From: Hyphomicrobium sp.
Lineage (GTDB): Bacteria > Pseudomonadota > Alphaproteobacteria > Rhizobiales > Hyphomicrobiaceae
NCBI GenBank assembly: GCA_021732485.1
Contig: JAKFUV010000006.1
Location: 1-64,000, forward strand
Length of the DNA stretch: 64,000 nucleotides
Reading direction: 5' to 3'
Part shown: positions 37,631 to 47,351 of the stretch, piece by piece
Layout: the number at the start of each line of letters is the position of its first letter
Position numbering within the stretch: position 1 is the stretch's first letter
Notes under the pieces: generated by a model
Seen by the model: only the letters and a program-made list of their open reading frames with translations
The model's database searches: none
What the model was told of the DNA's origin: nothing
Translations under genes and position numbers: made by a program

Positions 37631-40525
37631 TTAGAGCGTCGCGACACGTCCTGCAAATCTTGTTTTCAAGGCATCGACCAAAGACCCAAGCCGCGTGCCA
37701 TTCGACGCCTTCAACATCACCACATCGCCGGGCCGCAGCGTATCCGTGAGCGGCGCCAGGAGAGCTGCCGCCGTCTCGGCATATCCCCCCTGGATTGGCT
37801 TGGATATGGCGTCATAAAGACCTTTCATCAGCGGTCCGCACGCAAACACGAGGTCCACCTCGGCCGCTTCGACGGCAACCTTCAGCCCCGCATGTAGGGC
37901 CGCAGCGTCGCGCCCAAGTTCGAGCATATCGCCCAGCACCGCGATCCGCCTCGCGAATGTGTTGCGCGGCACGTTGCCAAGCGTCGCCAAGGCGGCACGC
38001 ATCGAGGCCGGGTTGGCGTTGTAGCTTTCATCGATCAACAACGCCGCACCGCCCGGCAGCGACAGCCGCGTGCGGACACCGCGACCGGCCGGCGGCGGCA
38101 ACGACGCGAGCGCCTCGACGGCATCGGTCAAACGCGTCGTCGCAACGTGCAGCGCCGCGATCACGGCCAAGGCATTCTCGACGATATGGCGTCCCGATAT
38201 GGCGATGTCGAACACCACGCTGACATTCGACGTTGCAGCCTCCTGCCTAAAGCGTGCGATGCCGTGGCTGCCAGCGTCGCCAAGCTCAAGTTTGTCGGCA
38301 AAAACGTCGGCACCTTCGTCGATGCCAAATGTCGTAACGTCAGCGCCGCACTTCAGCGCGTGCGCAGCCAGCCGATCGGCAAACGCATTGTCTTGCTTGA
38401 TGACCGCCGTGCCGCCCGGTTCCAAGCCGTCAAAGATCTCGGCCTTGGCATCAGCGATCTCTTCGACCGATTTAAAATTTTCCAGATGCACCGCTTCAAC
38501 CGTGGTGACGATCGCCACGTGCGGGCGCACCATCTTAGTCAGCGGACGGATCTCATCTGAGTGGTTCATGCCGATTTCAAATACGGCGAACTGCGTTTCG
38601 GCCGGCATGCGCGCCAACGTGAGCGGCACGCCCCAATGATTATTGTAGGATTTTTCTGACGCGTGAACGGTGCCGATCCGGCTGAGACACGCGCGCAGCA
38701 TTTCCTTTGTGCCGGTTTTGCCGACGCTGCCCGTCACCGCAAAAACCACAGCTTCGCCGCTCAGCCGCGCCCGCGCCGCCCGGCCAATGTCGGCCAGTGC
38801 GCGCAATGGATCGGCCGTGCGCAGCAATGCCCCATCGCCATCACGGCACTGATACGTTTCAGCGACAATCGCTGCCGCAGCGCCGGCCTGGAAGGCGCTC
38901 GTCACGAAGTCATGGCCGTCGCGCTGATCCTTCAAGGCAACGAACACATCGCCTTTTCGCAGCGACCGCGTATCGATCGAAAATCCGGAGATGATGTGAT
39001 CGGGCGAGGCGTCCGCACGGCCGCCAGCCGCAGCGACGAGATCGCTCCACGTCCATAACGGCGCCACGTCGGGTGCAGTGTAGGGCTGGAGCGCTCGGAT
39101 GATTTCTCCATGATCCGAAAACGGTATCACGCGATCGCCGACGATCTGCCCCGTCTCATGGCCTTTGCCCGCGACCAAAACCACGTCACCCGCACCCATC
39201 ATCGCGATTGCCGTTCGAATAGCCTCCGCACGATCGCCGATTTCACGCGCGCCCGGCGCACCAGCCAATACCTCGCTGCGGATGACCGCTGCATCTTCGG
39301 AGCGCGGATTATCGTCCGTGATGATGGTCACGTCGGCTTTGTCCGTTGAGATGCGGCCCATCAGCGGCCGCTTGCCCTTGTCGCGAGCGCCGCCGCAACC
39401 GAACACCGAAATCAACTTGCCGGAGACGAACGGCCGGCACGCATCGAGCGCGGCGGCAAGCGCTTCGGGCTTGTGCGCGTAGTCAACAATGACGAGCCCG
39501 CCTTTCGCTTCGCCGGCGATTTCGAGCCGCCCCGGCACGCCTTTGAGATGCGCGAGGGCGTTCAAGACAGCATCGGTGTCTTCACCCGCCGCAATGGCGA
39601 GGCCCGCCGCAACCAGCGCATTCTCGACCTGATAGGCGCCGACGAGTGGGAAATCGATCGTGTGCCAGCGCCCTTCGGCCTCGATGACAAGCACCTGCCG
39701 AAATCCATCTTGCGTGACGCCGACGAGGCGTAAATCGCGACCGTTCCGGCCAACCGTCATGACTTTTAAGCCGCGCACGCGCGCAACGTCTGCGACCCGC
39801 GCCGCCGCATCACCGTCGGCGTTGATCACCGCCGTTTGACCGGGTTGCAGCAGCTCGCTGAACAAGCGCAGCTTAGCTGAGAAGTAATCTTCGACCGTCG
39901 CGTGGTAGTCCAAGTGATCGCGGCCAAGATTGGTGAAAGCCGCTGCCGTCAACACGACGCCGTCGAGGCGATGCTGATCCAGGCCATGCGATGACGCTTC
40001 GAACGCCAGATGCGTCACGCCATCATCGGCGAGGTCTGCAAGCATGGCATGCAGCGAGACGGCATCGGGTGTTGTCAGCGACCCGTAAACCGCTCCATCA
40101 GGCTTGATGACGCCAATGGTTCCAACAGACGCCGCACGGCGGCCAAGGTACGCAAAAATCTGCCGCGCAAAGTCTGCAACCGACGTCTTGCCGCTGGTCC
40201 CGGTCACCGTCACCACGATGCTCGGTTGGCGTCCGGCAAGGCGAGCCGCCACCAGCGCCAGCACGCGGCGCGGATTGTCGACCTCGATCAGCGCCACGTC
40301 ACTGGGCACCGAGACGTTTTTTTCGCGTCCAACGATGATGGTTTTGGACCCGCGCGCCACGGCATCAGGGATGAACGCTGCGCCATCGGCTTTCGCACCC
40401 GGCAAGCCGGCGAATATAATGCCCGGCCCCGCCGTCGCGCTCGCCGACGTAATTGCTGTCACTTCGAGCGACGCGAAGCCTTGAGGCGCGGCGATGTCGG
40501 ACGGAAGCACGTCGCTCAGGCGCAT
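37631..40525 (-). CDS. murEF: Bifunctional MurE-MurF fusion ligase
   Basis: A single 964-residue protein carries two Mur ligases that are separate genes in most bacteria. Residues 1-480 are MurE: P-loop TGTSGKTS (107-115), [19 protein letters not shown], and DDNPR (404-408), the motif that marks meso-diaminopimelate specificity. After only about 10 linker residues, residues 491-964 are Mur[38 protein letters not shown] start, P-loop TGSVGKTG (598-605), [12 protein letters not shown] and [16 protein letters not shown]. No stop codon or frameshift separates them. It would add meso-DAP and then D-Ala-D-Ala. Confidence 0.96.
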   Translation of the reverse strand: MRLSDVLPSDIAAPQGFASLEVTAITSASATAGPGIIFAGLPGAKADGAAFIPDAVARGSKTIIVGREKNVSVPSDVALIEVDNPRRVLALVAARLAGRQPSIVVTVTGTSGKTSVADFARQIFAYLGRRAASVGTIGVIKPDGAVYGSLTTPDAVSLHAMLADLADDGVTHLAFEASSHGLDQHRLDGVVLTAAAFTNLGRDHLDYHATVEDYFSAKLRLFSELLQPGQTAVINADGDAAARVADVARVRGLKVMTVGRNGRDLRLVGVTQDGFRQVLVIEAEGRWHTIDFPLVGAYQVENALVAAGLAIAAGEDTDAVLNALAHLKGVPGRLEIAGEAKGGLVIVDYAHKPEALAAALDACRPFVSGKLISVFGCGGARDKGKRPLMGRISTDKADVTIITDDNPRSEDAAVIRSEVLAGAPGAREIGDRAEAIRTAIAMMGAGDVVLVAGKGHETGQIVGDRVIPFSDHGEIIRALQPYTAPDVAPLWTWSDLVAAAGGRADASPDHIISGFSIDTRSLRKGDVFVALKDQRDGHDFVTSAFQAGAAAAIVAETYQCRDGDGALLRTADPLRALADIGRAARARLSGEAVVFAVTGSVGKTGTKEMLRACLSRIGTVHASEKSYNNHWGVPLTLARMPAETQFAVFEIGMNHSDEIRPLTKMVRPHVAIVTTVEAVHLENFKSVEEIADAKAEIFDGLEPGGTAVIKQDNAFADRLAAHALKCGADVTTFGIDEGADVFADKLELGDAGSHGIARFRQEAATSNVSVVFDIAISGRHIVENALAVIAALHVATTRLTDAVEALASLPPPAGRGVRTRLSLPGGAALLIDESYNANPASMRAALATLGNVPRNTFARRIAVLGDMLELGRDAAALHAGLKVAVEAAEVDLVFACGPLMKGLYDAISKPIQGGYAETAAALLAPLTDTLRPGDVVMLKASNGTRLGSLVDALKTRFAGRVATL

Positions 40526-40650
40526 GGTGTCTCGATAAGGAGTTCAGTTGGAACGATGCTACTCGCGCGGGTCGCACGCCGTTTTGATAGGAGGCGCTGC
40601 CGCGCGCGTCAACGCTACCTGCGGCGGCCCTTCACGGCACGCCTTTGGTC

Positions 40651-42354
40651 CTACTGTGTGGCCGCAATGAGAACTGGCACCACGCCAAGTTGCGGCGCGA
40701 TGCGGGTGATCAGGCGGGCCGTCACAGGCGCGGCATTGGTCGAGGCCGTGCGCTGACCGCCAGTTTCTGCCGTCCCATTGGGTTCAAACAGCAGCACGAA
40801 CGTCATGTAGCGCGGCGCATCCATCGGGAACGCGGCCAAGAACGACGAAATCACCGATTTGGCTTTATAGCCGCCCGAGCCGGCAAGATCCGCCGTTCCG
40901 GTTTTTCCACCGACGCGATAGCCCACCACATCGGCGCGCTCGCCGGTCCCATCCTGATCGATCACGTTGGATCGAAACAGGCGCGCCATTTGCCGCGAGG
41001 TTTCCGCCGTGACGACTATTTGGCGATCATGGGCTGCGCCGTCGGTGCGTAGAAATGTTGGCACAAGGCGCCCGTGTCCATTGAACAGCGACGCCGATGC
41101 CGCCGCAAACTGCAAGGGTGCGACCGCGATGCCGTGGCCGTAGGACGTCGTGATCAATTCCGCCCGCTCCCAGGCGCGCGGCAACTGCGGTGCGCTAATG
41201 GCGCCTGTTTCGGTCTTCATCGAGCCTAGCAACCCGAGCTTGTCGAGAAAGCCCTTCATGCGTTGAGGCCCGGCTTGAAGCGCCAGCATTCCGGTTCCGA
41301 CGTTGGACGAATGCGTAAAAATTTCAGCGACACTCAGCGGCCGGCCTGCGGAATGGAAATCGCTGATCGTGTAGCGGCCCGCCTGCAGCGGCGTGCGCAC
41401 GTCATACATCGACGACGGCTTGGCGATGCCTTCGTCCAGCGCCATTGCGATGGTCAATGTCTTGAAAACCGAGCCAAGCTCAAACGTGCTTGCTGAAATC
41501 TTATCGAGGACTGCTGTGTCCGGCTGACCGCTCGGCCGGCCCGGGTCGACACGCGGGAACGAGGCGCTGGCGAGCACCTCGCCGGTTTTGATGTCGAGCA
41601 CAAGCCCGGCTGCGCCGGTCGTGTGGAAGCGGCTGATGGCCGTATCGAGTTCATCTTCCAGCGCGTGTTGCACGCCGATATCGAGTGACAAGCGGACGGG
41701 CGCGCGCGTCGACAAACGCGCCGAGTGAACGGCATCGACGCCGACGTCGTCATCGATATACTTCTCGATGCCCGAGACGCCCTTGTTGTCGATGTTGACG
41801 GCGCCGAGCACGTGCCCGGCCAACATGCCGGCTGGATAAGCGCGGCGCAATTCGCCGCGAAACGCCAGACCGGGCAAGCCGAGATTGTGCACCCGCTGCG
41901 CCACCGCCGGCGAAAGCCCGCGGGCAATCCACACGAAACGGCGATTCTTATCCAACAGCTGATGGCGGAGATCCGCTTGGTTCAACTCCGGCAAAACCGT
42001 CGCCAGCTTTTCAACAACTTCATCGCGATCGAGCACCATTGCCGGATCGGCAAACAACGACGGTGCTTCAAGGTCGGTCGCCAGCAACCGTCCGTTGCGG
42101 TCGATGATATCGGGACGGCTGTAACTCGTCGCGATCGGCTCAGCCGCCGCCAGTGCCATGACCGGCCGCGGCGTCATTCCAAGCGACAGCAGTTGCGCGG
42201 CAACGCCGCCAAAGGCTGCGATCGCGCCAAGCAGCACGACCGTGTGCGCCACGCGCTGGCGGCTCAAGCGGCCGTTCGACGGCAGCGAGCGCGCTTCGCC
42301 GACAGCCACATCATCATGGCGCGTGAGTTGGGTCTCTGACGTCGCTGAACACAT
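40651..42354 (-). CDS. ftsI: Penicillin-binding protein 3 (FtsI), septal transpeptidase
   Basis: A class B PBP that crosslinks septal peptidoglycan. From ATG 42354 (one base after the ftsL stop) the protein has 567 residues. It shows a single N-terminal membrane helix (VVLLGAIAAFGGVAAQLLSL), the pedestal domain (DIIDRNGRLLATDLEAPSLF), and the transpeptidase motifs SVFK (active serine in ELGSVFKTLT), SSN (THSSNVG) and KTG (VGGKTGTAD). The frame continues upstream to 42408, which would overlap ftsL and is not preferred. Confidence 0.96.
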   Translation of the reverse strand: MCSATSETQLTRHDDVAVGEARSLPSNGRLSRQRVAHTVVLLGAIAAFGGVAAQLLSLGMTPRPVMALAAAEPIATSYSRPDIIDRNGRLLATDLEAPSLFADPAMVLDRDEVVEKLATVLPELNQADLRHQLLDKNRRFVWIARGLSPAVAQRVHNLGLPGLAFRGELRRAYPAGMLAGHVLGAVNIDNKGVSGIEKYIDDDVGVDAVHSARLSTRAPVRLSLDIGVQHALEDELDTAISRFHTTGAAGLVLDIKTGEVLASASFPRVDPGRPSGQPDTAVLDKISASTFELGSVFKTLTIAMALDEGIAKPSSMYDVRTPLQAGRYTISDFHSAGRPLSVAEIFTHSSNVGTGMLALQAGPQRMKGFLDKLGLLGSMKTETGAISAPQLPRAWERAELITTSYGHGIAVAPLQFAAASASLFNGHGRLVPTFLRTDGAAHDRQIVVTAETSRQMARLFRSNVIDQDGTGERADVVGYRVGGKTGTADLAGSGGYKAKSVISSFLAAFPMDAPRYMTFVLLFEPNGTAETGGQRTASTNAAPVTARLITRIAPQLGVVPVLIAATQ

Positions 42355-42355
42355 T

Positions 42356-42679
42356 TTACCGGCTCCGACTTGCCGCCAAGTCGGCTCTGATTTCAGCGCC
42401 GATCTCACCGGGCAACACGGCCAGCGAACTCGGCGCCGTAAACTGCTCCGGCTTCGGCGGAAGCAAGCCGAGATGCCGCGCCAATGGATCGATCCGCTCG
42501 GGCCGCGCCAAGTGACTGCGCTCGGCTTTCAAGACGGCGATGTCGTTGCGGGTTTTTTGCGCCGTGCGTTCTTTCGACTGAACTTCGGCTTCGAGGCGGC
42601 GTGTTTCATAGCTCAAGCCATACAGCATCAGCGCGCTGGTGATGGCAAAGCAGATGGCGGTCAAGTTCAAAAGGCGCAT
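42356..42679 (-). CDS. ftsL: Cell division protein FtsL
   Basis: A small bitopic divisome protein. The 107 residues start MRLLNLTAICFAITSALMLY (membrane helix), followed by a coiled coil rich in Glu, Lys and Arg (SYETRRLEAEVQSKERTAQK, NDIAVLKAERSHLARPERI). ATG 42679 has GGAGAG eight bases upstream; a TTG two codons earlier is less likely. Identification rests on topology plus position between rsmH and ftsI, since FtsL sequences vary greatly. Confidence 0.88.
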   Translation of the reverse strand: MRLLNLTAICFAITSALMLYGLSYETRRLEAEVQSKERTAQKTRNDIAVLKAERSHLARPERIDPLARHLGLLPPKPEQFTAPSSLAVLPGEIGAEIRADLAASRSR

Positions 42680-42758
42680 GGGCAATGCTCTCCTTTACGC
42701 GACGTGGACTTTGGCTCGCCGCGCTTTAACTCAACGCGCACTCACCTCCCGCTGAAGG

Positions 42759-43868
42759 TCAGCGCGTGGTCAGCTTCGGCTGCGGCACCTCGATCGTCGC
42801 GAGAGTGAGCGGCCACGAGGCGGCATCGGTGCGGATCGCGGACCTCAATCGTGCCGACCGGGCACGCGAATTCAGATCCAATTCACCTTTAGAAGGTGTT
42901 AACGGCCGGGAGTTAACAATTCGGAAACTTGCCGGTAAGGATTTTATCGATTGTTCCGGCAGATGGCGCGAGCCGCGCTGTTCCTTACCGCTGCGTTCGC
43001 TCAAAAAGCGTTTTACAATGCGGTCTTCGAGGCTGTGGAAGGTGACGACCACGAGACGTCCGCCGGGCTTCAGAATATTTTCAGCTGCCGACAGTGCCGC
43101 CGCCAGCTCGCCGAGCTCGTCGTTGACATAAATGCGCAGCGCTTGAAACGTGCGCGTGGCGGGATGGCGCCCATCCACCTTGCGGCCGTGAAATGCGCGC
43201 AGCACGAGGTCGGCAAGTTCGAGCGTTCGCGTCAGCGGCTTTTCGGTTCTGGCCTTGACGATGGCGCGAGCGATGGCGCGTGATTTGCGCTCTTCGCCAT
43301 AAGTAAAGATGACGTTAGCGATCGCTTCCTCGTCGGCGGAGTTTAGAAAGTCCGCCGCACTTTCGCCGTGCCCGGTATCGGCTGTCTCGCCCGTCAGCGG
43401 ATCGGTGGTCGCCGACATCCGCATGTCGAGCGGCCCGTCGTGCATGAACGAAAATCCGCGCTCGGCCTGGTCGAGCTGCATCGATGACACGCCGATATCG
43501 AGCACGACGCCATCGACGAACGGTCCTTCGATCAACGGCGCATCGTGTGGTGTCTCTTCATTGCGCGCGATCTGCTCCATGTCGCCGAAGGCACGATTGA
43601 TCACCCGCAGCCTGTTCGCAAACTCGGCGGACATCGCGGCCGCAGCCCGCACAGCAGTGACATCGCGATCGAAGGCGAGCACCCGGCAATCGGCTGCTTC
43701 GAGGATCGCGCGCGAATATCCGCCCGCGCCGAATGTTGCATCGATGATGAGATTGCCGGTTTTCGGCGCCAGGCTCTCGACAACTTCCGAAAGCAGCACG
43801 GGAATGTGCGGAGCGCGCTGACCTGGAGGTGCGCGCATAGCGGCCCCCCGGTCGCCGGTCCGCGTCAT
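42759..43868 (-). CDS. rsmH: 16S rRNA m4C1402 methyltransferase
   Basis: N4-methylates C1402 in the 16S rRNA decoding centre. The 369 residues show HIPVLLSEVVESLAP, the SAM motif IDATFGAGGYSRAIL, DGVVLDIGVSSMQLDQAERG, the RsmH-specific FTYGEERKSRAIARAIVKAR and VTFHSLEDRIVKRFL. It is somewhat longer than E. coli RsmH (313) because of a longer N-terminus and an insert around GETADTGHGE. Its start overlaps the mraZ stop codon (ATGA). Confidence 0.97.
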   Translation of the reverse strand: MTRTGDRGAAMRAPPGQRAPHIPVLLSEVVESLAPKTGNLIIDATFGAGGYSRAILEAADCRVLAFDRDVTAVRAAAAMSAEFANRLRVINRAFGDMEQIARNEETPHDAPLIEGPFVDGVVLDIGVSSMQLDQAERGFSFMHDGPLDMRMSATTDPLTGETADTGHGESAADFLNSADEEAIANVIFTYGEERKSRAIARAIVKARTEKPLTRTLELADLVLRAFHGRKVDGRHPATRTFQALRIYVNDELGELAAALSAAENILKPGGRLVVVTFHSLEDRIVKRFLSERSGKEQRGSRHLPEQSIKSLPASFRIVNSRPLTPSKGELDLNSRARSARLRSAIRTDAASWPLTLATIEVPQPKLTTR

Positions 43869-44383
43869 TCCCGTGCGCTCCCGTTACCGCCGCCGTCGCT
43901 GGCCTCAGCGTCGGCTATGCGGCTCCCCGCTGCGAAGAGTTTGCGCGTTGACTGCACTTTGTTACGGGCATCCTGGCGTCGCTGTTCGAAGCGCCCTGGC
44001 TCCCACATTTGAAACTTGTCGCCAAGCCCGACAAACGTGACTGCGGCGTCAAGGCCGGCGTGCGCGCGTAGCGCTTCAGGAATGACGATGCGCCCGTCGC
44101 CGTCGATCGTGAGGATCTGGACGTCGCCGTAAAGCGCGACAGAGAGTTCATCGCGCTCGTCCGAATAGTCCGGCAGGCCGCTGAGAAGCCCATCGATCTT
44201 TTTTGCAAGTCTTTCGCCGCCTGCATCGAGGGCTGGAGCATCGAGCGAGGGGTAGCAGTAGACGCTGTTGAGCGCTCCGGCCGCATACCCGTCGCGCTCG
44301 AGAACGGCGCGAAACGGAGCTGGAACGGAAACCCGGCCTTTGCCGTCGATCTTGTTGGTGAATGTCGAGACAAAGCGATCCAT
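43865..44383 (-). CDS. mraZ: MraZ, transcriptional regulator of the dcw cluster
   Basis: First gene of the cluster. MraZ is a DNA-binding protein with two AbrB-like swapped-hairpin domains that represses its own operon in E. coli. The 172 residues start MDRFVSTFTNKIDGKGRVSV, repeat the fold at DGDGRIVIPEALRAHAGLD, and include TFVGLGDKFQMWEPGRFEQ, all diagnostic. The last 25 residues are a low-complexity tail. A set of TGGG repeats about 270 bases upstream is the probable target. Confidence 0.96.
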   Translation of the reverse strand: MDRFVSTFTNKIDGKGRVSVPAPFRAVLERDGYAAGALNSVYCYPSLDAPALDAGGERLAKKIDGLLSGLPDYSDERDELSVALYGDVQILTIDGDGRIVIPEALRAHAGLDAAVTFVGLGDKFQMWEPGRFEQRRQDARNKVQSTRKLFAAGSRIADAEASDGGGNGSARE

Positions 44384-44849
44384 CCTTTTGCAGCGAAACG
44401 CCTCTTTTTACTGGGCCCCGGCGACTCTCGTTCCGAGAGCCGGCCGCCGGGGCTGGGAAGTTTCGTTTCGGGCGGCCGGCGCGCGGAACGCGTGTCGCCC
44501 GAAACCAGAAAGAAATCTCCGGCGCTTCCGGCAGGCTCCCCGCAGGGCAGTTGGAAGCGCCAAATAAAAAACCGAGGACCGTGGCGGTCGCGCAATTTGG
44601 GCCCTCTACCAACTCGGCGCCCTGCCACGGAACTCTACCCGGTGCGGTCGGGTATCTATGGGATGCCATGGGAATTCATGGGCGTCAATGGTTTGTTAAC
44701 TAATATTACCGGTTTCACCTGGGAAAACCGGAGCAAACGCACTTTTACGGACGCCCGCCACAGCGCGCTGCGGAGATGTCGCCAATCAGAGTATTTCTGT
44801 TGTGATTTAACCGAGGCAGTCCCAAGCGAAGCCGTGACGGCGGCGCTTG
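44384..44849. other. Regulatory region between eutBC and mraZ
   Basis: A 466-base stretch free of convincing genes that should contain the terminator of the eutBC transcript and the promoter and operator of the dcw cluster. It holds the 10-bp TGGG repeat array (44641-44695), an AT-rich patch GTTAACTAATATTACC (44695-44710), and an inverted repeat CCGGTTT...AAACCGG (44709-44731). The leader between the array and mraZ is GC-rich, with possible stems such as GACTCTCGTTCCGAGAG near 44430. Confidence 0.5.
44641..44695. promoter_or_regulatory. Probable MraZ operator, TGGG repeats at 10-bp spacing
   Basis: On the plus strand the units CGGGTATCTA, TGGGATGCCA, TGGGAATTCA, TGGGCGTCAA and TGG follow each other with an exact 10-bp period (GG at 44651, 44661, 44671, 44681, 44691). 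E. coli MraZ binds TGGG repeats spaced by about 10 bp near its own promoter. The array lies 276 bases before the mraZ start. The distance and the strand orientation relative to the gene differ from what I recall for E. coli, so binding is inferred. Confidence 0.68.
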
Positions 44850-47081
44850 CTAAAATTGTGGTCCGCCAGCCCGCATGCCGCCGCGCTCGTTATGAGACGC
44901 ATCGTGGATAATCCGCTCAAGCCGATTGCCCGCCGCCCGGCAGGCAAGGATTTGCGCCACGCGATCAGCGATTTGCACTGCGGCGTCCGCTGGCGGCAAT
45001 CCGCCTTGATAGATGTTCGAGATCACCGTGTACTCGTAGCGCACATCACCGTGGCCGCTGAACGCCAGCGCCGCAGCCCGCGTCTCGTCGTCCGATACCC
45101 GATACGCAATATAGGCCGACATGCTGCGTGCAGCCATGGCATCGCCACCCGGACGCTCGCCGATCAAATTGACGATCACTTTAGGTCGCAGCGCGTCGCC
45201 GAGCGCTTCGGCAAGCTTCACCCGGCCGTAGGGCGCGAGTAGCGGCATGCCCACGCTGATGTCTTGCCCACTCAACCGGTCCAGCAGTCGCGGCAGCAAT
45301 TCAGGAATGTTGTGGTGGACAGCTTCGGCGCTCAAACCATCTGAGACAAGAATTTGCACGTCGACCGGCTCTGGTTGCAACGCCGCCACGTCGCGGTCCG
45401 CCAGCCGCGCGCCCCAATCGGGGTGATCGAGATGCGCGCCCTTGCTCTCGGCCGCCGTTGCAATCCGCCGGAATTGAACGTCCCCCAACCGCTCCGGCGC
45501 GACCTCGGAATAGATCGCGTCCCGCGCCGCCGCGAGGTTGGCCTTGACCTGACGCGCCACGCCGTTTGCCGGCCGCGGACCCGCATTGTCGAAACCATAC
45601 GCGGCGGGGAGCGCCTCGCGCAGTCGCCGGAATTCCAGCTCCGTCGCACAGAAAATTTTCGGGTTGCCCCAGTTCGCCCCACGCTCGATCTCGCCCTCAG
45701 CCCCGCGCGTGAAAATTCCGCGCCCGATCGCCCAGTCGAGATACTCAGGCGCCGGCTTCAGCCCGTGCACCTCGCGCAGCGTCTGGTCGTCGTGACCGGC
45801 CGTATCGAAATATGCCAGCATGCGATCGATGCCGAGATAGACATCCATGAAATAATTCGCGCCCGCAGCCGTCAGCAACTGCGTCGCCATCTGCTGGCCT
45901 TCGACGGTGATCTCGGAATGCAAGGTGTAGCACGGCGCCATGCCCATCGGCAGGCCGAGCAGCTTGCCCATGAAATGATCCTGCAGGTTCGAGACGATCA
46001 TCTCGAAATTCGTGCGATGCGTTTCCGGCCCAATGAATCCGGTGACATTGTTGACCATGAACGGATCGTAGCGACGCGCCAAGCCGTAACACAGCGCCTC
46101 CGTCGTCGTCATGTCGATGCCGTTGTGCTTGCCGTAGGTCAGCTCGCTGCCTTGCCCGGTTTCGAAATACATGAACTGCTCGGCGTCGCCCGCCAGCGGT
46201 CCTTGCCGAGCCATCAACCGATGCGCGTCATCGAGCACATCGACGGTGACATCGAACTCTTCGATCAGCGTGCGATCGGTCCCGGCCAGACTTTGGAACA
46301 TGATCTCGACGGGCGCGCCGCGCTCCAGGCACGCCATCTGCGTTTTGACATGCGACAGCACGCAAATCTGCGTTGGCGCCCCGGTTTCGCGCCGCAGCTT
46401 GTCGAGATGGCGCAGCGTTTTTGAAATGTTGTCGACCGTATCGATCGCCGGATTGAGCCCGATCAGCGCATCGCCCGATCCCATCGAGAGTCCAGTGTAG
46501 ACCAGCAGCGTCATGGCATCGAGATCGTCGGTCGGATGGTTTGGTTGCAGCCGCGACGACAGCGTACCAGCGCCGCCAACAAGCGTCCGCGCCTTGGCCG
46601 CGCGCTTCAGTTTCTTGGCGGCAAACACCAGATCGTGCACATCCATGATCTTCGACAACGCGGCTGCCATGACACCCGTCAGCGCACCGCCGATGCGGTT
46701 CGCCTCGATCGCCTTACACGTGAGCAGCCGGTCCTTCACCTCACCCAGTGTCATCTCGGCGTATTCGGCGAAGGCCGCGCGATCGATGGCGTAGTTGACG
46801 CGCATGACGCTATCGACGTGGCCCTGGTGATCGACCAGCGGGCGATCGAACACATGCCGCAACGTCAACCCTGACAGAATTTTTCGCGCCGCCTCGCGCT
46901 CAACCTCGTCGCGCGCCGCGAGCCCGCTCAGGCGATCACCGGCCTTGTCGAAATCAGCCGCTCCCAGCAGCGCTTTGAGGCCGTGAAATTCGAACGCCCG
47001 ATCAAACAGGGTCGTCGCGTAGATTTCATCGGGCAGCGGCTCAGGCACTGCAATATCGCGCCACGCTGTCAGCTCGATCAT
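44850..47081 (-). CDS. eutBC: Fused EutB-EutC ethanolamine ammonia-lyase homologue
   Basis: A 743-residue single chain. Residues 1-477 match EutB, the catalytic (beta/alpha)8 subunit, and about 495-727 match EutC (NAGPRPANGVARQVKANLAA, VQILVSDGLSAEAVHHN, YGRVKLAEALGDAL, NLIGERPGG, ISNIYQGGLPP), without the variable N-terminus of E. coli EutC. The enzyme class uses adenosylcobalamin to turn ethanolamine into acetaldehyde and ammonia. Against the E. coli active site, Arg160, Gln162, Asn193, Glu287, Phe329 and Leu402 are kept (here R177, Q179, N210, E307, F349, L422), but the amine-binding Asp362 is Ala382 (LPMGMAPCYTLHSE). The substrate may therefore differ. No eutA reactivase or microcompartment genes are nearby. 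Confidence 0.9.
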   Translation of the reverse strand: MIELTAWRDIAVPEPLPDEIYATTLFDRAFEFHGLKALLGAADFDKAGDRLSGLAARDEVEREAARKILSGLTLRHVFDRPLVDHQGHVDSVMRVNYAIDRAAFAEYAEMTLGEVKDRLLTCKAIEANRIGGALTGVMAAALSKIMDVHDLVFAAKKLKRAAKARTLVGGAGTLSSRLQPNHPTDDLDAMTLLVYTGLSMGSGDALIGLNPAIDTVDNISKTLRHLDKLRRETGAPTQICVLSHVKTQMACLERGAPVEIMFQSLAGTDRTLIEEFDVTVDVLDDAHRLMARQGPLAGDAEQFMYFETGQGSELTYGKHNGIDMTTTEALCYGLARRYDPFMVNNVTGFIGPETHRTNFEMIVSNLQDHFMGKLLGLPMGMAPCYTLHSEITVEGQQMATQLLTAAGANYFMDVYLGIDRMLAYFDTAGHDDQTLREVHGLKPAPEYLDWAIGRGIFTRGAEGEIERGANWGNPKIFCATELEFRRLREALPAAYGFDNAGPRPANGVARQVKANLAAARDAIYSEVAPERLGDVQFRRIATAAESKGAHLDHPDWGARLADRDVAALQPEPVDVQILVSDGLSAEAVHHNIPELLPRLLDRLSGQDISVGMPLLAPYGRVKLAEALGDALRPKVIVNLIGERPGGDAMAARSMSAYIAYRVSDDETRAAALAFSGHGDVRYEYTVISNIYQGGLPPADAAVQIADRVAQILACRAAGNRLERIIHDASHNERGGMRAGGPQF

Positions 47082-47351
47082 CAGCGCACTCCCTGCCGCT
47101 TAGCCACTCTTTGATAGGCCATCGACCTCACCGATCATCCTGACTTATGCCGCAAGCGACTTCAAGCACGCGGCACCACACGCTCGCGCCTTCTGCGCGT
47201 CACACGGATCACGGCCTGCTGACTTGACCTCAACGCCAATCGGCGCGACGCTGCGACTATAAACTTAAGATGGGGCGAGGGTGGTGCAAACGCGAATGCG
47301 CGCAGTCAACTCGGCGGCGTGCATATCGCTGACAACCCCGGAGGTGCCGAG

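Noticed and set aside
38970..39120. Possible missed stop or sequencing frameshift joining murE and murF
   Set aside because: The frame is continuous, codon use is even across the junction and both domains are complete, so a true fusion is the better reading.
36513..44383. Possible novel operon or transferred island because of unbroken same-strand genes
   Set aside because: Gene order and products match the standard dcw division cluster; apart from the murEF fusion it is ordinary.
45354..46424. 356-codon plus-strand frame
   Set aside because: Antisense to the EutB part of the fused lyase, which is supported by many conserved residues.
47082..47351. Possible cobalamin riboswitch before the B12-dependent lyase
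   Set aside because: No B12-box-like sequence could be found on the transcript strand in this 270-base leader.
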